The position numbers and the translations under genes were made by a program. The notes under the pieces were generated by a model. That model was not told the DNA's origin. It saw only the letters and a program-made list of their open reading frames with translations, and did no database searches. A stretch of DNA of 64,000 nucleotides from Cymbidium sinense (Eukaryota > Streptophyta > Magnoliopsida > Asparagales > Orchidaceae): assembly GCA_021442155.1 (NCBI GenBank), contig CM038215.1, positions 213,274,982-213,338,981 on the forward strand, given 5' to 3'. The number at the start of each line of letters is the position of its first letter. Position 1 is the first letter of the stretch. This document shows positions 36,286 to 46,828 of the stretch, in pieces.

Positions 36286-37260
36286 CCTCAAAATCACTTC
36301 ACAAAGCATGGAGAACCTATGACCTGTAATATGTGTGTTACCTGGAATCCTGGCTTCTAAAAATTTTCTTTGTTGACCCTGTCCCTGATAATTGTATGAT
36401 TTTATGTCCTTCTTCTTCTCCATTGGGCAGTCTAGTGCACGATGTCCAATCTGACCACATCTGTAGCATCTCCCTGATCCAGCCATACATTGACCAAAAT
36501 GTTGCTTTCCACACTTATCACAAATAGGTTTCTCCAACTGAATTTGTTTCTGTCTATCATCAAACTTAAATTTCTTGCTAGGCAAATCTGGCCTTCTTTC
36601 AAAGCTTTTGCGTTTGCTCAGAATCCCACTGTTGCTTGGAAAAATTCAACTCATTTTCAATTCTTCTAGCCCTTTCAACTAACACTGAGAACTCACTGAT
36701 ATCAAAGGGTGTTAGTGCCAATCTTAATTGATCTGAGGCCTCGCAGAAATCTATGACATTTCTCTTCCTGTATTGATATAATGTGGAGCATATCTAGAAA
36801 GAGAAGTAAACTCGGCTTCATATTGCATTATCATTTTTGAGCCTTGAGTTAGATTGAAAAATTTGTCTTGTAAAGTCAGTCTAGCTGATGGAGGAATAAA
36901 CCAATCTTTGAATACTTTCAAATTCATCCCATTTGATCCAGTAATGGGTATCATTTCAAATCTTTCCTATGTTGAGCTCCGCCACCACCTTTCGCCTCCC
37001 CTTACAAAAAAGTAGCCAAGACTACTCTTCTTTTGGCAAATCATTCCATCCAAAATTTTTCCAATTTTAAGCAGCCAATATTCCGCCACTATAGGGTCAC
37101 TGGCTCCCTTAAATGTTGGTGGTTTGAACGTTTGAAATATTCTCAAATGTTGGCCCACTTCTGAACCATACTCAAATCTGTGCCCAGTTGCAGATTTTTC
37201 CATAGATGCTAGCTTATCAACAACCTGGGAAATCAACTAAACTACCCCTTGCAATTCATC
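36286..37260 (-). pseudogene. Chromovirus gag remnant with zinc knuckle
   Basis: Minus-strand pieces lie in gag order. 37236-36967 has FQTFKPPTFKGASDP. 36954-36751 has FKDWFIPPSARLTLQDKFF and EAEFTSLSRYAPHY, the conserved gypsy gag 'Y...F..L..F.P' segment. 36585-36274 has C-x2-C-x4-H-x4-C in CDKCGKQHFGQC, then the CCHC knuckle CYRCGQIGHRALDC. The pieces are separated by frameshifts. The remnant ends at about 36285 where R1 copy D begins, so protease and the rest of pol are missing on this side. Zinc-knuckle gag proteins package retrotransposon RNA. The 5' end carries a 71-bp duplication. Confidence 0.85.
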
Positions 37261-37266
37261 AGATCT

Positions 37267-37408
37267 ACCTTCACCACTTGCTCTAGGTTGTATTTCACTA
37301 GAATTATCTGAGTTCAAGGTATTTAGTCAGAGGACCGACCTTCACCACTTGCTCTGGTTGTATTTCACTATTAAATTATCTTCGCAGTGCTGGTCGATTT
37401 AGTCTGAG
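37267..37408. repeat. 71-bp imperfect tandem duplication in the gag leader
   Basis: ACCTTCACCACTTGCTCT followed by GGTTGTATTTCACTA occurs at 37267 and again at 37338, with small differences. ATTTAGTC(A/T)GAGGA also recurs (37321 and 37400). Confidence 0.75.
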
Positions 37409-37639
37409 GACACCTCTAACCTTTCTGGCATTTCTTCAGGCAAATTAATCTGAAATTATAAAAAATATTTATATGATACATATTTATTACATATCATACA
37501 TGCATGAAATTAAGAACATATAGATTCCTAACCCAAAATTAACGTCCTATAGCTCTGTATTGATCAATTCAACACTTATCCCTAAATCCAAATCATGCTT
37601 CCATTACTATTGCTCATCAATCTTTTTGCTGTATCAACC

Positions 37640-37653
37640 TTACTCGATATTTC
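37640..37653 (-). other. Degenerate primer-binding site of the chromovirus
   Basis: Just after the LTR end, the minus strand reads AATATCGAGTAAGG, which can be aligned with the tRNA-Met primer site (G)GTATCAGAGCAGG with changes. Its place four bases from the LTR edge supports it; the match is poor. Confidence 0.3.
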
Positions 37654-37655
37654 TC

Positions 37656-38984
37656 TGTTTACACCCCGTGATGACCCCTCTGCGGTGGTGTAACAGAAGA
37701 GGATGACTCGATTGGACACAGATTCCACCGACACGTTCCAACCTGTGCTACTGCGGAACGAGCAAGTGAAATTTGCATCTAATCAAATCATCACAAATAT
37801 TTGCAATTCATATACTACTTAACTTAATTCATATCACAATTACTGGAAGCATGAAATCTTTAAGTTTGTAAATAAATACAGAGCAACTAAAGACATTTAA
37901 TTTGTACGTACCCAAAAAGCTTTTAAGCTTCCCAAAACTATACAATTCAACAAAACAGACTAGCTTCTACCCAGCTCGTCTTTTCCTGAAATTTTCAACG
38001 GTAGCATCATAAGATAAAGCTTAGTGAGACAAGAATGCTAAAGTCGCAAGACAAGAGACAAGCGTGCGTACATGTAAATTTGTAAAAAATGGTAAACCGG
38101 TCGCGAATGTAACAATGATCAACAATATTGTAAAATGTAGATGTAACAATATAATCGAATATCTTTGTAGGTAATATCTTTACATACTATATCACTATCA
38201 AGGATCAGCAATTTTCATTAAATCATTTTAGTTCTCAGTTCTATATCAAATCATTTTATAGAAATATCATTTATAATTGCATAGGTTTTGACTTCATATA
38301 AAAAGGAAAATTGATGTCTCCTCATAAGCTTTCAAAATACTGGAGTACGACTCCAAAGTAATCTCCTAACGCCACTATTAATTACGCTTCAATTAACAAA
38401 CTAAAATTATCAAACAATGTCAATCCTAAATCCCAATTTAATGCATTCTACAACTCACCTAGCCAAAAAAACAGTGAACTCCCAATCACGCATTTCAACA
38501 CCAAGGAAGGCTGCTGGCTGAAAGAAAAAGGGATAGGGAAAGAAAATTAGCAATTTACAAAATTTCCCTAAGTTTCCCCGATCGGCCAGAAATCAGAAAC
38601 CCGAACAATTTACTGGATTTCCCAACCCGGCTCACGGACTCACGGCTGGCGTTCCGTGGCCGACGCGGATCGGCGGTTCAGCCGGGATGCGTGGTTCCAA
38701 ATGAAGCCGACGACGCCAGGGAAGGAAGCGGCTGTCCCGATTGTCACGGGAGGCCCGGTCGAAGAAGGAAAGGAAAGGAAATCACCGTCAAGCGGGGAAC
38801 GAGCGGTCTCGATTAGAGGAGAGCGGGGAAGGAAAGGAAATGAATTTACCTTCGATCGATCCCCATACACGCGTCGTTTTTAATCCCCGTGATGCTTAGA
38901 CGTAGGTAAAGTATACAAGAACGACGTTAATTAGCTAAAACAATAATTAGGAATAATTTAAGAATAAACTAATTAGGTATTACA
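37656..38984 (-). mobile_element. Complete chromovirus LTR, 1.33 kb
   Basis: On the minus strand it starts TGTAATACC at 38984, directly after a polypurine tract, and ends ..GGGGTGTAAACA at 37656, so it is bounded by TG and CA. Its 3' half (37656-38310) is repeated in the opposite orientation at 39500-40115. A GC-rich, purine-tract-containing portion at 38580-38880 is probably the promoter/leader area; open frames on both strands there are composition artefacts. It is followed on the minus strand by a leader and gag, yet preceded by a polypurine tract and the pol end, so it sits in both 3'-LTR and 5'-LTR positions. Confidence 0.8.
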
Positions 38985-38985
38985 A

Positions 38986-39000
38986 TTTCCCCCTCTTAAA
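38986..39000 (-). other. Polypurine tract
   Basis: The minus strand reads TTTAAGAGGGGGAAA immediately before the LTR's TG. This is the second-strand primer site expected at the 3' end of a retrotransposon's internal region. Confidence 0.8.
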
Positions 39001-39031
39001 CAAAAATTTCATCCTCGAAATTTCTTCTGAA

Positions 39032-39300
39032 TCATTCAAACAGGAAGGGAAACTTCTGCCTCATCTCTTGCTCAACCTCCCAAATTCTTTGACGGTCATG
39101 CTTCCATTTAATTTTAACATAGGAAATTTGTCATTTCGTAATCTCTTCACATCAAATTCTAAAATCTTTTCCGCTCCAATGCATAAGTCAAATCGGTTAT
39201 ATTTCAAACTTGGTATATGGAATCTTCTGCTCTGCATCTGTGATCCATTTTCTCAATATTGAAATGTGAAAGACGTTGTAAATGTCTGCCAAGTCAATGG
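39032..39300 (-). pseudogene. Chromovirus pol C-terminus remnant
   Basis: Stop TGA at 39032-39034. Upstream on the minus strand, KWKHDRQRIWEVEQEMRQ.F matches the C-terminal chromodomain tail of chromoviruses (a W..E.E.R..FP.LF pattern). Farther up, near 39215-39270, NVFHISILRKWI matches the conserved 'H.VFH.S.LRK' motif that follows integrase. Several in-frame stops lie between. Only this end of pol remains; RT and the integrase core are not found. Confidence 0.8.
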
Positions 39301-39399
39301 GTAAGTCAGGAAAATTGTGATAGAAGGTTACAGAATCAAGCAGATGAAAAGTTCTAACGATGAGCCGATTAGGGATCTTAGTATCCCGACTGACATTTT

Positions 39400-40115
39400 G
39401 AGGTTGGGGTCATTAGGTCATCAAGTGTCGTGGATGTTAGGTATGTAGTATGGTTACCGCCTTACCTACTTTAGGCCGTGGGGTGGTGACCACCCTTTTA
39501 TATGAAGTCAAAACCTATGCAATTATAAATGACATTTCTAGAAAATGATTTGATATAGAGAGAAGCGAAATGATTTAATGAAAATTACGATCCTTGATGA
39601 TACGATGTACCTACATATTACCTACGATATTGTGTTATATCATATCTACAAAGACCTAAAGATATTGTCAAGACATTGTTACATTATCGCAACACGCTTT
39701 ACCATTTTGCAAATTTACATGTAACGCTTGTTTCTCTTGTCTGTCTTGACTTTAGCATTCTTGTCTCACTAAGCTTTAGATGATGCTACCATTGAAAATT
39801 TCAAAAGAAGTGTTTGGCTTTTGTTGAATGTATAGTTTTGGGAAAGGCTTTTGGGTACATACAAATTAAATGTCTTTAGTTGCTCTGTATTTATTTATAA
39901 ACTTAAAGATTTCATGCTTCCAGTAATTATGATATTAATTAAGTAGTATATGAATTAAATATTTGTGATGATTTGATTAGATGCAAATTTCACTTGCTGC
40001 TCAAAGACAAAGTTGGAACGCGGTGGGGAATTTGTGTCCAATCGAGTCATCCTCTTCTATTACACTTCAGACTGACCCCAACATAAGGGGGTCATCTGGG
40101 GTGTGATATGACCAT
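39400..40115 (+). mobile_element. Partial chromovirus LTR, inverted relative to the complete one
   Basis: On the plus strand, 39500-40115 follows the 3' half of the complete LTR closely (shared strings include ATATGAAGTCAAAACCTATG and CCAATCGAGTCATCCTCTTCT) and ends ..GGGGTGTGATATGA. 39400-39500 has GTGGGGTGGTGACCACCC-type sequence that could be more of the LTR. It directly abuts R1 copy D at 40116. Together with 37656-38310 it makes an inverted repeat of about 0.6 kb with a 1.2-kb loop. Confidence 0.75.
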
Positions 40116-42034
40116 TCTAGAGTTTTGAAATTTTATCTTACTAGAGCTAATGTATAGTGGTTCCAATGATGGATGTAGCTTCATCTTGAAAAGATGAAGT
40201 CCTACTAAGAAGATATCCCTTGTCTCCTCGTCAGTTTCTTTTAAGATTAATGCACTATCATGGGTTGTCAGAGTTTGGCCTTCTCTACCATCCCATGCTT
40301 AAACTAAGTGGCTCTCAATTTGTTTTAGCTTGTAGGAGTGTGGAAAGTGTGGGCAGAGGTTTGGGTAGAGTTTAATGGTGGTGAATGTTTGGGGTGTTTG
40401 GGTATAAAAATCTTTGAGGTGGTTGAAGCTAGGATGCCAGAGGGACTTGACACCTCTAGAAATGAAGTGATCTTTTTATTACATTAGAGCCGCTTAATTC
40501 AATCCAATGGAGCTCCTCATGTGCACCACTATTCTGGCTTAATTCAAGCATGAGGAGGTGGTTGTGTACTAGCCTGAGCTCAAATTAGGAATGGATGGGG
40601 TGGAGACCCTTCATTAGCTTGCCAAGTTTGGAGTAGTAAGGTGAAGTGGATAGCCCATAGTGAGTGAACCAAGTATTATCCAAGGTAATTTGAATCTTAC
40701 CTTGGTCAATGGCTCAAAAAAACAATTTTAGTTTAGGTTGAATTAGCTGGTGAGCTCAAGGAATGCTAAAGTGTCTGCCTAAGTCAAAAGGAGGTGTTGG
40801 GCTTTACCATTTATGGATTTCATCCTTATTTGGATCCTTAGTTCACTTAGTTTGGTTTGAACTGGATTCACTTGGGCAAGTCCAAGGTGGCCCAAGGGTA
40901 AGCCATGCTAAGTTTGGTTTGGATTAGAATTTATTTGATTGGATTTAGCTTAATATGACTTATATAGGCTAATTTGGATCAAGTGAGCCAATTGACCAAA
41001 TTGGGTCCAATGACCATTGGGTCATGTGTCATTTTAGAATGTGTTATGAGTGTTGGTTTGATCTAATTTGGCTTGGTTTGGGATTTCTCTCAATGTGATT
41101 CTTTTGGGTTTGGTTAGATCAATTGATCAAATTGGGCAAATTGGATCCAAAGGGTTATTCAATTATGTTCAATAATTAATTTGGAATGAATTGGAAGGGC
41201 TAGCTTGCCAATTTGTCCTTAATTGAGTGTTAGCTCAATGTGGTTCATTTAAGCCTATTGGGTTAAGTGAACCAATTGGTCGAATTGGTCTCCAATTTGG
41301 TTTGGGTTGTGTTCAATCATGTGTATGTGATAATTATAAAACTTTTTGCTGATCCAATTTGATTGAGATTGGGTTTAATTTTGATTTTTCCTTCATAGGC
41401 TCAATTGGGTTAACCTAAGCTAGGTAGATCAATTGACTAAATTGACCCCTAATCAAGCTTCAATCATGTTCAATTACTAATTTTAATGCTTAAGGCAAGG
41501 TTAATCTCAATTGATTTTGGTTTGACTTAGATTTGGCCTATGAATGCCCAAATAGGTCAAATTGGACAAATTGAGTCAATTGGTGGATTTGGGATTCAAT
41601 TAAGCATGGATAAGTGTGATTGGTGTCTTGGATATCAGTGGGTTAGTTCTGTTGAAGTCAATTTGGTTTAGATTTTAGTTTGGGTCAAAGTGACCTAAAT
41701 GGTCAAATGGCATAAATTAGGTTAAGGGGCCCTATTAACCTACTTGGGAGCCAATTGTATTTGATTTGTGTTTGATAAGATTGAATTGAGGTCAGGATTG
41801 ATTTGATTTGAATTTATTTGGTTTTGTGGAGTTTAGGTTTATTTGTGCTAGATGTGGTTCAATAATTAAATATAACTAACCCTAGAGTTGAATTTCATTG
41901 ATCTTTGGTTTAAATTAGGCATCCCTTTAGCCACTAGAAGTGTCCTAGAATTCTAAGTGAGTGAATTCTAGTGTCAAGATGGTAATCCTAAGATTAAAGG
42001 GATAAGTGCCAACTTCACTAAAGTAAGATAAACA
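40116..42034 (+). mobile_element. R1 copy D, right part
   Basis: Starts with sequence matching copy F at 62650-62720 (AATGTATAGTGGTTCCAATG-like block) and continues through the GGTCAA/TTGACC-rich zone to an end ..AAACA at 42034. The whole segment is also present inverted in copy E (46829-48620), for example GGCATCCCTTTAGCC near 41920 and its counterpart near 46940. Confidence 0.65.
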
Positions 42035-43139
42035 ATAAGTCTATCACGAGCGATTAGTCCTCATCAAGCTCATGATCTTTGGCCATCTTTCAATATAGAT
42101 GGGATCAGTATGAAAGAGGCTCAATCACAAAAAAGCATTTTTGTGACTATAATTTCACCATAATTATTATGCAGTGCAATAACCAATATCAAAGGTTCCA
42201 ATTATGTTCTCATTTTTCAAAGCATTATGACAACCTTTTGGTTCTTCAATTATTCACAAAATAACAAGGAAGAAAAAGGAAGAAGACAGCATGAAAAAAG
42301 AAGATAATGTTCGACAAGAAAGAGTAATCATCTTAATAACATAATAAAATGCAGAAATGGATAAGCAAGGCTATGTCAAGACATCTATTTTTGTACCATT
42401 AAATGACCCTCAAATTAACTAATTATTCTAAGAATAAAAATATGCTTTATATTTCTAATTAAAAATCATTCTATTTTATTCAAGTTATTCTGTACACTGA
42501 TACAAATATCTAGCTAGCTTGATTGGACTTCGAAAAAAAATCTTGGATCCATTGTTATTTTCAACGTTCACATATCCAAAGCCCGATTAAGATGTTTTGG
42601 ATCCACTGACGGATATTAATCCCAGTGTGTGGATAAAATACTTCCCATCCAATTTGACACATCGAAATGGCAAAGCACAAAACGAATTAGGCTGCAGAAA
42701 AAGTGTACCAGAACAATTATTTTACAGATATTTAGAAGGAAAGCATGTGATCGCCCCCAATTGTGTGGATAACATACTTCTAGACAAATTGCAAACTTAA
42801 AGGAGGCTGTGCAGATATTTTCTAGAAGGCTTCCAATGTTATGTCTGAATACTTAATAATTTCTTTCTCTAGAGCTTCAGCACAAGTCAACTAAGATTCT
42901 ATATTATAGATTTTACAAAATCAAAATAAAATTAGATAAATCTCTTTCAATGTCCAACCAAAGAAATGTTAAAATGTAATGTATTCAGGATTCTACATGA
43001 ATGGATGGCTAGAAGTTGTTAAAGTTAATCGTCAATAAGCTAGAAAAAGGATTGATGTGGACAAGGTAACGATACTTCTTTTTTTTTGGGGATATTTGAA
43101 ATAATTTAATGGCTCACACACATCACGTCATGTAAAGGA
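42035..43139. other. Unassigned sequence between R1 copy D and the CpG-rich island
   Basis: No gene recognised. A 67-residue plus-strand open frame at 42597-42800 has ordinary amino-acid composition and no low-complexity bias, but I see no family motif, splice context or partner exon. It could be a gene fragment or chance. Confidence 0.3.
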
Positions 43140-43575
43140 CTAGGCTGAGAAATTAGCGAAGATCGCGACTCAAAAGTCCACTAACTGGCTCAATCGAGAT
43201 CGACAAGCAAGAAAGCCGATGATAAATGTGGCTCAATTTATTTCGATGACAGCGAACCCGCGGGCTCGCGAGATCAGCGAGGCGAGCTCGCGCCCGCCCG
43301 GCCGCGGCGAAAATATCGCCGTCGATTAATTGACGGACAGATTAATCCTTAACTACCAACGACCAACGAGCTCGTTTGCATTTTCGAGAACCACGGCCGT
43401 TTGCATTGAGCGGTTAGATTAACCGGCCGGTTGGATTTCGAGCCGGTTTACCCGAGCGATCGAGCTCGAGCTCGATTTGATCCAACTCGCTCGAACTCAA
43501 ACAGCCAGAGCTCGAGCCGAATTATTTCAGCCGATTTCGAGTACTCCGGCAAATCGCTCGAACACACCCCAAGAA
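43140..43575. other. CpG-rich island with clustered GAGCTCG motifs, possible hAT-related element
   Basis: This 435-bp stretch is much richer in G, C and CpG than all its surroundings (for example CCCGCGGGCTCGCGAG near 43257 and CGCCCGCCCGGCCGCGGCG near 43290). Its right part contains repeated GAGCTCGAGCTCG-like strings and ends CGAACACACCCCA near 43573. Read in reverse, TGGGGTGTGTTCGAGC resembles the right terminus of the hAT element at 59405. A matching left terminus was not found. Alternatives: a remnant CpG island of a lost gene. No open reading frame supports a protein. Confidence 0.4.
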
Positions 43576-44389
43576 GAACTTGAACAGACTTTTTTGGTAC
43601 CAAAATTTCAACCACTAGCCTAAAATGCCTTGCATGTAACGATGCCTTTAAATTTGCATACTTCGGTTGATGGTATCTAGAAAAAACACAGCTTTTAACA
43701 GCTACTGAGGAGCAGTTAAAAGATGGTCTTAAGATAATTGAAGCTTATCGATGACATAGATGAAGCCATAAGTATTAAAAGTCAAGGAAATATTAGATGC
43801 CCTAAGAAAGAAGGTGCTGAATGAGACTAATATTTGCATCTAACAAATAAGGAACTGAGACGTGAAGGGCACGTTAAATATTTCTGAAGAAAATTTCATT
43901 ATCCAAAAGGCTTTATCCACCTGTTTGCGACAGCTGCAGAGGTTATTCACGAAAGTTTTAAATTTTCAGAAAATAAATATCCTAGATTGCAAGAGAATTA
44001 TGGCCTGTTTAATTGCCTACGGTTTTAAATTTTCTATTTTTTGATCAGCTGTATTTAAAAAGTACTTTGAATATTTTTTTTTTCAAATTTAGTCTATTCA
44101 AATAAACACATATATGTGTGTATTTATATATTCAGATTTATCTTGGTCAATATATCTGTTACTGCTAATTTTATAGAACCTATTAATAATTAAGTTAAAC
44201 TTCAATCACAGATTTCTGTCTCCCCTTATCATGTCATTAGGAACACCTAAAACAAATAATAATGATATAGCTAAAATATCCTCAATGAGAGAAATAATAA
44301 GAGCTTAGAATTAACTGAATACCCAATAAATTAAGAAGAACTAAATAAATGGGTCATTCCAAAAAAAATTTTAAAAAAATTATATATAA
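43576..44389. other. Unassigned AT-rich sequence
   Basis: Contains a 60-residue open frame (43862-44044) without recognisable motifs. The last part (44100-44389) may already belong to the pararetrovirus remnant, but I cannot show it. Confidence 0.3.
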
Positions 44390-45315
44390 ATAGGAACCTT
44401 TGAAGGCAAAGTTGCAATCAAAATAATAGAACAATCAATCACTATAGATAACATTGAAAAATTATCTCATTATTAAGTGAAGAGGATCTAAAACCTTATC
44501 ACAGAATTTTAAATATATATAAATAGGTTTAATTCAAGTAACAATTAAACATTACTTTAAGAAGATTCAATTCATCAATTTTAGTTTGTTTTAGATACGG
44601 TAGATATCTCAATTGGGCACAATCTCTTATGGAAGTAATTGAAATGATAGATGTCATGAACCTATTTAATTTAACACTTTCTCAAATCTAAGTTTATATT
44701 TAACTGATACTAATTTATATGAACCTAGTAAAATACATTTATCACTTCATAGATATGATTTCCTTCTTGAATCTAAAACAATTGCTTTACTCTTTAGAGT
44801 TCATTTTAAAGTTATAAATAACTGATATCCAAATATAAAAAGAGTAGTATAGCTAATAGACCATAAAACTATATTAGGAACAAATATATTAGCCATAAAT
44901 ATAAATACTAATCATACTATTAGATGGAATGATATAACATTCCCTGATTCATGGACAATCCTTAGTGCTATAATTCCTAATCCTACAATTAATCAAGAAC
45001 TTGATCAAATCGTTCAAATATTTGATGGAGATGTTGAAATTAGGTTTATTTGAGAAGATTTATCACTCTTCCTAGAATATCAATTCCATTAACTAATTCT
45101 AGCCAGGAATATATTCTTGAAGAAGCTTCATTAATATCACAAAAATAGAAAAAATTAAAATGACAAAAAATCAATTATTACATCCTCAAAGTAGAAAACA
45201 ATTTTCTTTGATTCATACATAAGCTAGTTTTAAGTTTAATAAAATTTGATTTAAAAAAAATTGTCAAAGATTTTTCAATAAAAGATTACTTGCATCTTCA
45301 ATATAAATTATTTTA
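44390..45315 (+). pseudogene. Endogenous plant pararetrovirus remnant, movement-protein region (left part)
   Basis: Degenerate plus-strand frames have short runs in an order that fits the movement protein (30K superfamily) of petuvirus/florendovirus-like Caulimoviridae: GLIQVTIK near 44525, LTDTNL near 44705, a 'LLFRVHFKV'-type run near 44790, and TIRWNDITFPDSW near 44920. In viruses of this family the protein lets virions or genomes pass through plasmodesmata. Here it is broken by many stops and frameshifts and cannot be expressed. It is interrupted at 45297-45315 by a LINE insertion; sequence after the LINE (46163 on) continues. The family call rests on motif order, not on a database search. 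An unrelated retroelement is the alternative. Confidence 0.5.
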
Positions 45316-46162
45316 GTTGGATTACATCAAGGATCAACTTTAAGCCCTTATCTTTTTGCTTTAGTTATTGATGTTCTTACTAGGCAATTACTGGAAGATG
45401 TACCTTGGTGTATGCTTTTTGCTGATGACATTCTTCTTTTTGATAAAGTAGGTTTTTGTTTAAGTAGATTTAAAACTGAATATATGGAGTGTAATTTTAG
45501 TTGTAGAAGTTCTAGCGGTAGTGTTGTGACATTGGGCGAACCAAGTCATTAAAAAGAGTGGGTGATTCAGATATCTAGGCTCTATTGTTCAAAATGATGG
45601 TGAAATAGATGGAGATGTTATTAGTAGAATTCAAGTTGGATGGTTGAAGTAGAGGAATGCATCTGGCCTATTGTGTGATAGAAAAGTACCGCCTAAACTT
45701 AAGGGAAAATTTTATAAGATGGTGGTAAAATCTGCAATGATTTATGGTACAAAATGTTGGCCAATAAAAGAGAAGCATAAGACTAAGTTAAGTGTTGTAG
45801 AGATGAGGATGCTTAGGTGGATGAGTGGCTTTACTCTTAGAGATAAAATGCAAAATGAGTATGTTGAGGAAAAAGTTAGAGTAGCTCCAGTTGCAGATAA
45901 GATTAGAGAGAGTCATCTTAGATGGTTTGGCCACATAAAGCGTCGGTCGTCTGATGGCCCGGTTAGGAGAGTAGATGCATTAGATTTGCCTTATGATAAG
46001 AAAGGTAGAGGTAGACCTAAAATGACTTGGTTAAGATGTATAAAATATGATCATAGTATACTTGAATTAAATGATAATTTAACACATAATAGGACACAAT
46101 GGAGATGAAGGATTCATGTAGCCGACCCCACTTAGTGGGATTAAGGCTTGTTGTTATTGTTG
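45316..46162 (+). mobile_element. 5'-truncated RTE-clade LINE
   Basis: It starts inside the reverse transcriptase (VGLHQGSTLSPYLFALVIDV near 45318) and contains the catalytic FADD (near 45418). After an internally deleted, frame-shifted part come a 145-residue open C-terminal frame (45671-46108) and a short 3' end, CCACTTAGTGGGATTAAGGC, with a TTG-rich tail (TTGTTGTTATTGTTG). This 3' end is typical of plant RTE elements. Flanking copies of TTCAATATAAA at 45297-45307 and 46163-46173, extendable to about 19 bp with two mismatches, are the target-site duplication. The 5' truncation is the usual result of incomplete reverse transcription. Confidence 0.9.
45671..46108 (+). pseudogene. LINE reverse-transcriptase C-terminal frame
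   Basis: 145 residues, open to TGA at 46106-46108. Motifs seen in order: KLKGKFYKMVVKSAMIYG (residues about 9-26), EMRMLRWMSG (44-53), NEYVEEKVRVAPV (62-74), HLRWFGHIKRR (82-92), PVRRVDALD (97-105) and GRGRPKMTW (112-120). These are the standard RTE tail motifs following the polymerase fingers/palm/thumb. The upstream RT portion is frame-shifted and has a deletion between FADD and TEYMEC, so the enzyme is inactive. Confidence 0.9.
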
Positions 46163-46828
46163 TTCAATATAAAATATTTTGAAATTAGTATAGAAAAAAT
46201 GCAACAATAGAAGAAAGAAATAATTATTCTGATATTCTGATCAATATTTAAAAGATATTAAAATAATAAATAATAAAGGCTTAGCAGTTATTCCTTTTGC
46301 TATGGTTTATTGAACAATTCAGCGAAGGATTTGTAAATCAAATTAGTGTGATAACAAAAACTTAGATAACTTCAACTAGAAAAGTTGAATCTATCTACCC
46401 TCCTTCAACACCCACACTAGTTGAAAGGGATAATAAATACAATTTAAAAATGCTTGCTTTTGGAAAAGCTTCTTCTAAAGTAACTACATTCAAAATATTC
46501 ATAAATGTAATAAAATATATAAATTATACAAAAACTAATATCAAAATTATATCTACTCATCTATTCAAATTAGAGAATAAAATAGATCAAAGAAAAATTC
46601 TTGTTAAGAAATAGCAAGAGAAGCCAAAATTAGATATAGTCAAATAAATAGTTATAACTCATCCCACTAGTCAACCACCTCCTCAAGTGTCCTTCATTGT
46701 ATGGCCTATGAATAAAGATTATGAAGACTTATTACTCAAATTAAAAGGTGCAAATGTTAACACCTTATATCAAAAAAAAAAATTCTACTAAAATAGAAGA
46801 AGTAGAGTCAGAAGATTAATATATAAAT
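46163..46828 (+). pseudogene. Endogenous pararetrovirus remnant, right part after the LINE
   Basis: Starts with the right copy of the LINE's target duplication, so it was contiguous with 45315 before the insertion. Short plus-strand frames hold proline/threonine-rich strings (PPSTPTLVERDN near 46400, HPTSQPPPQVSFIVWPMNKD near 46660) with a lysine-rich segment between. This is compatible with the variable linker downstream of the movement domain in pararetrovirus polyproteins. No coat-protein zinc finger, protease or RT is seen before R1 copy E begins at 46829. The assignment depends on the left part. Confidence 0.35.

Noticed and set aside
38640..38883. Overlapping open frames on both strands (75-76 residues)
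   Set aside because: They lie inside the GC-rich part of the chromovirus LTR; both strands are open only because of composition, and an LTR boundary is defined on each side.
42597..42800. 67-residue open frame as a small gene
   Set aside because: Plausible composition but no motif, no partner exon, no repeat of the frame elsewhere, and a start without supporting context; left as unassigned.
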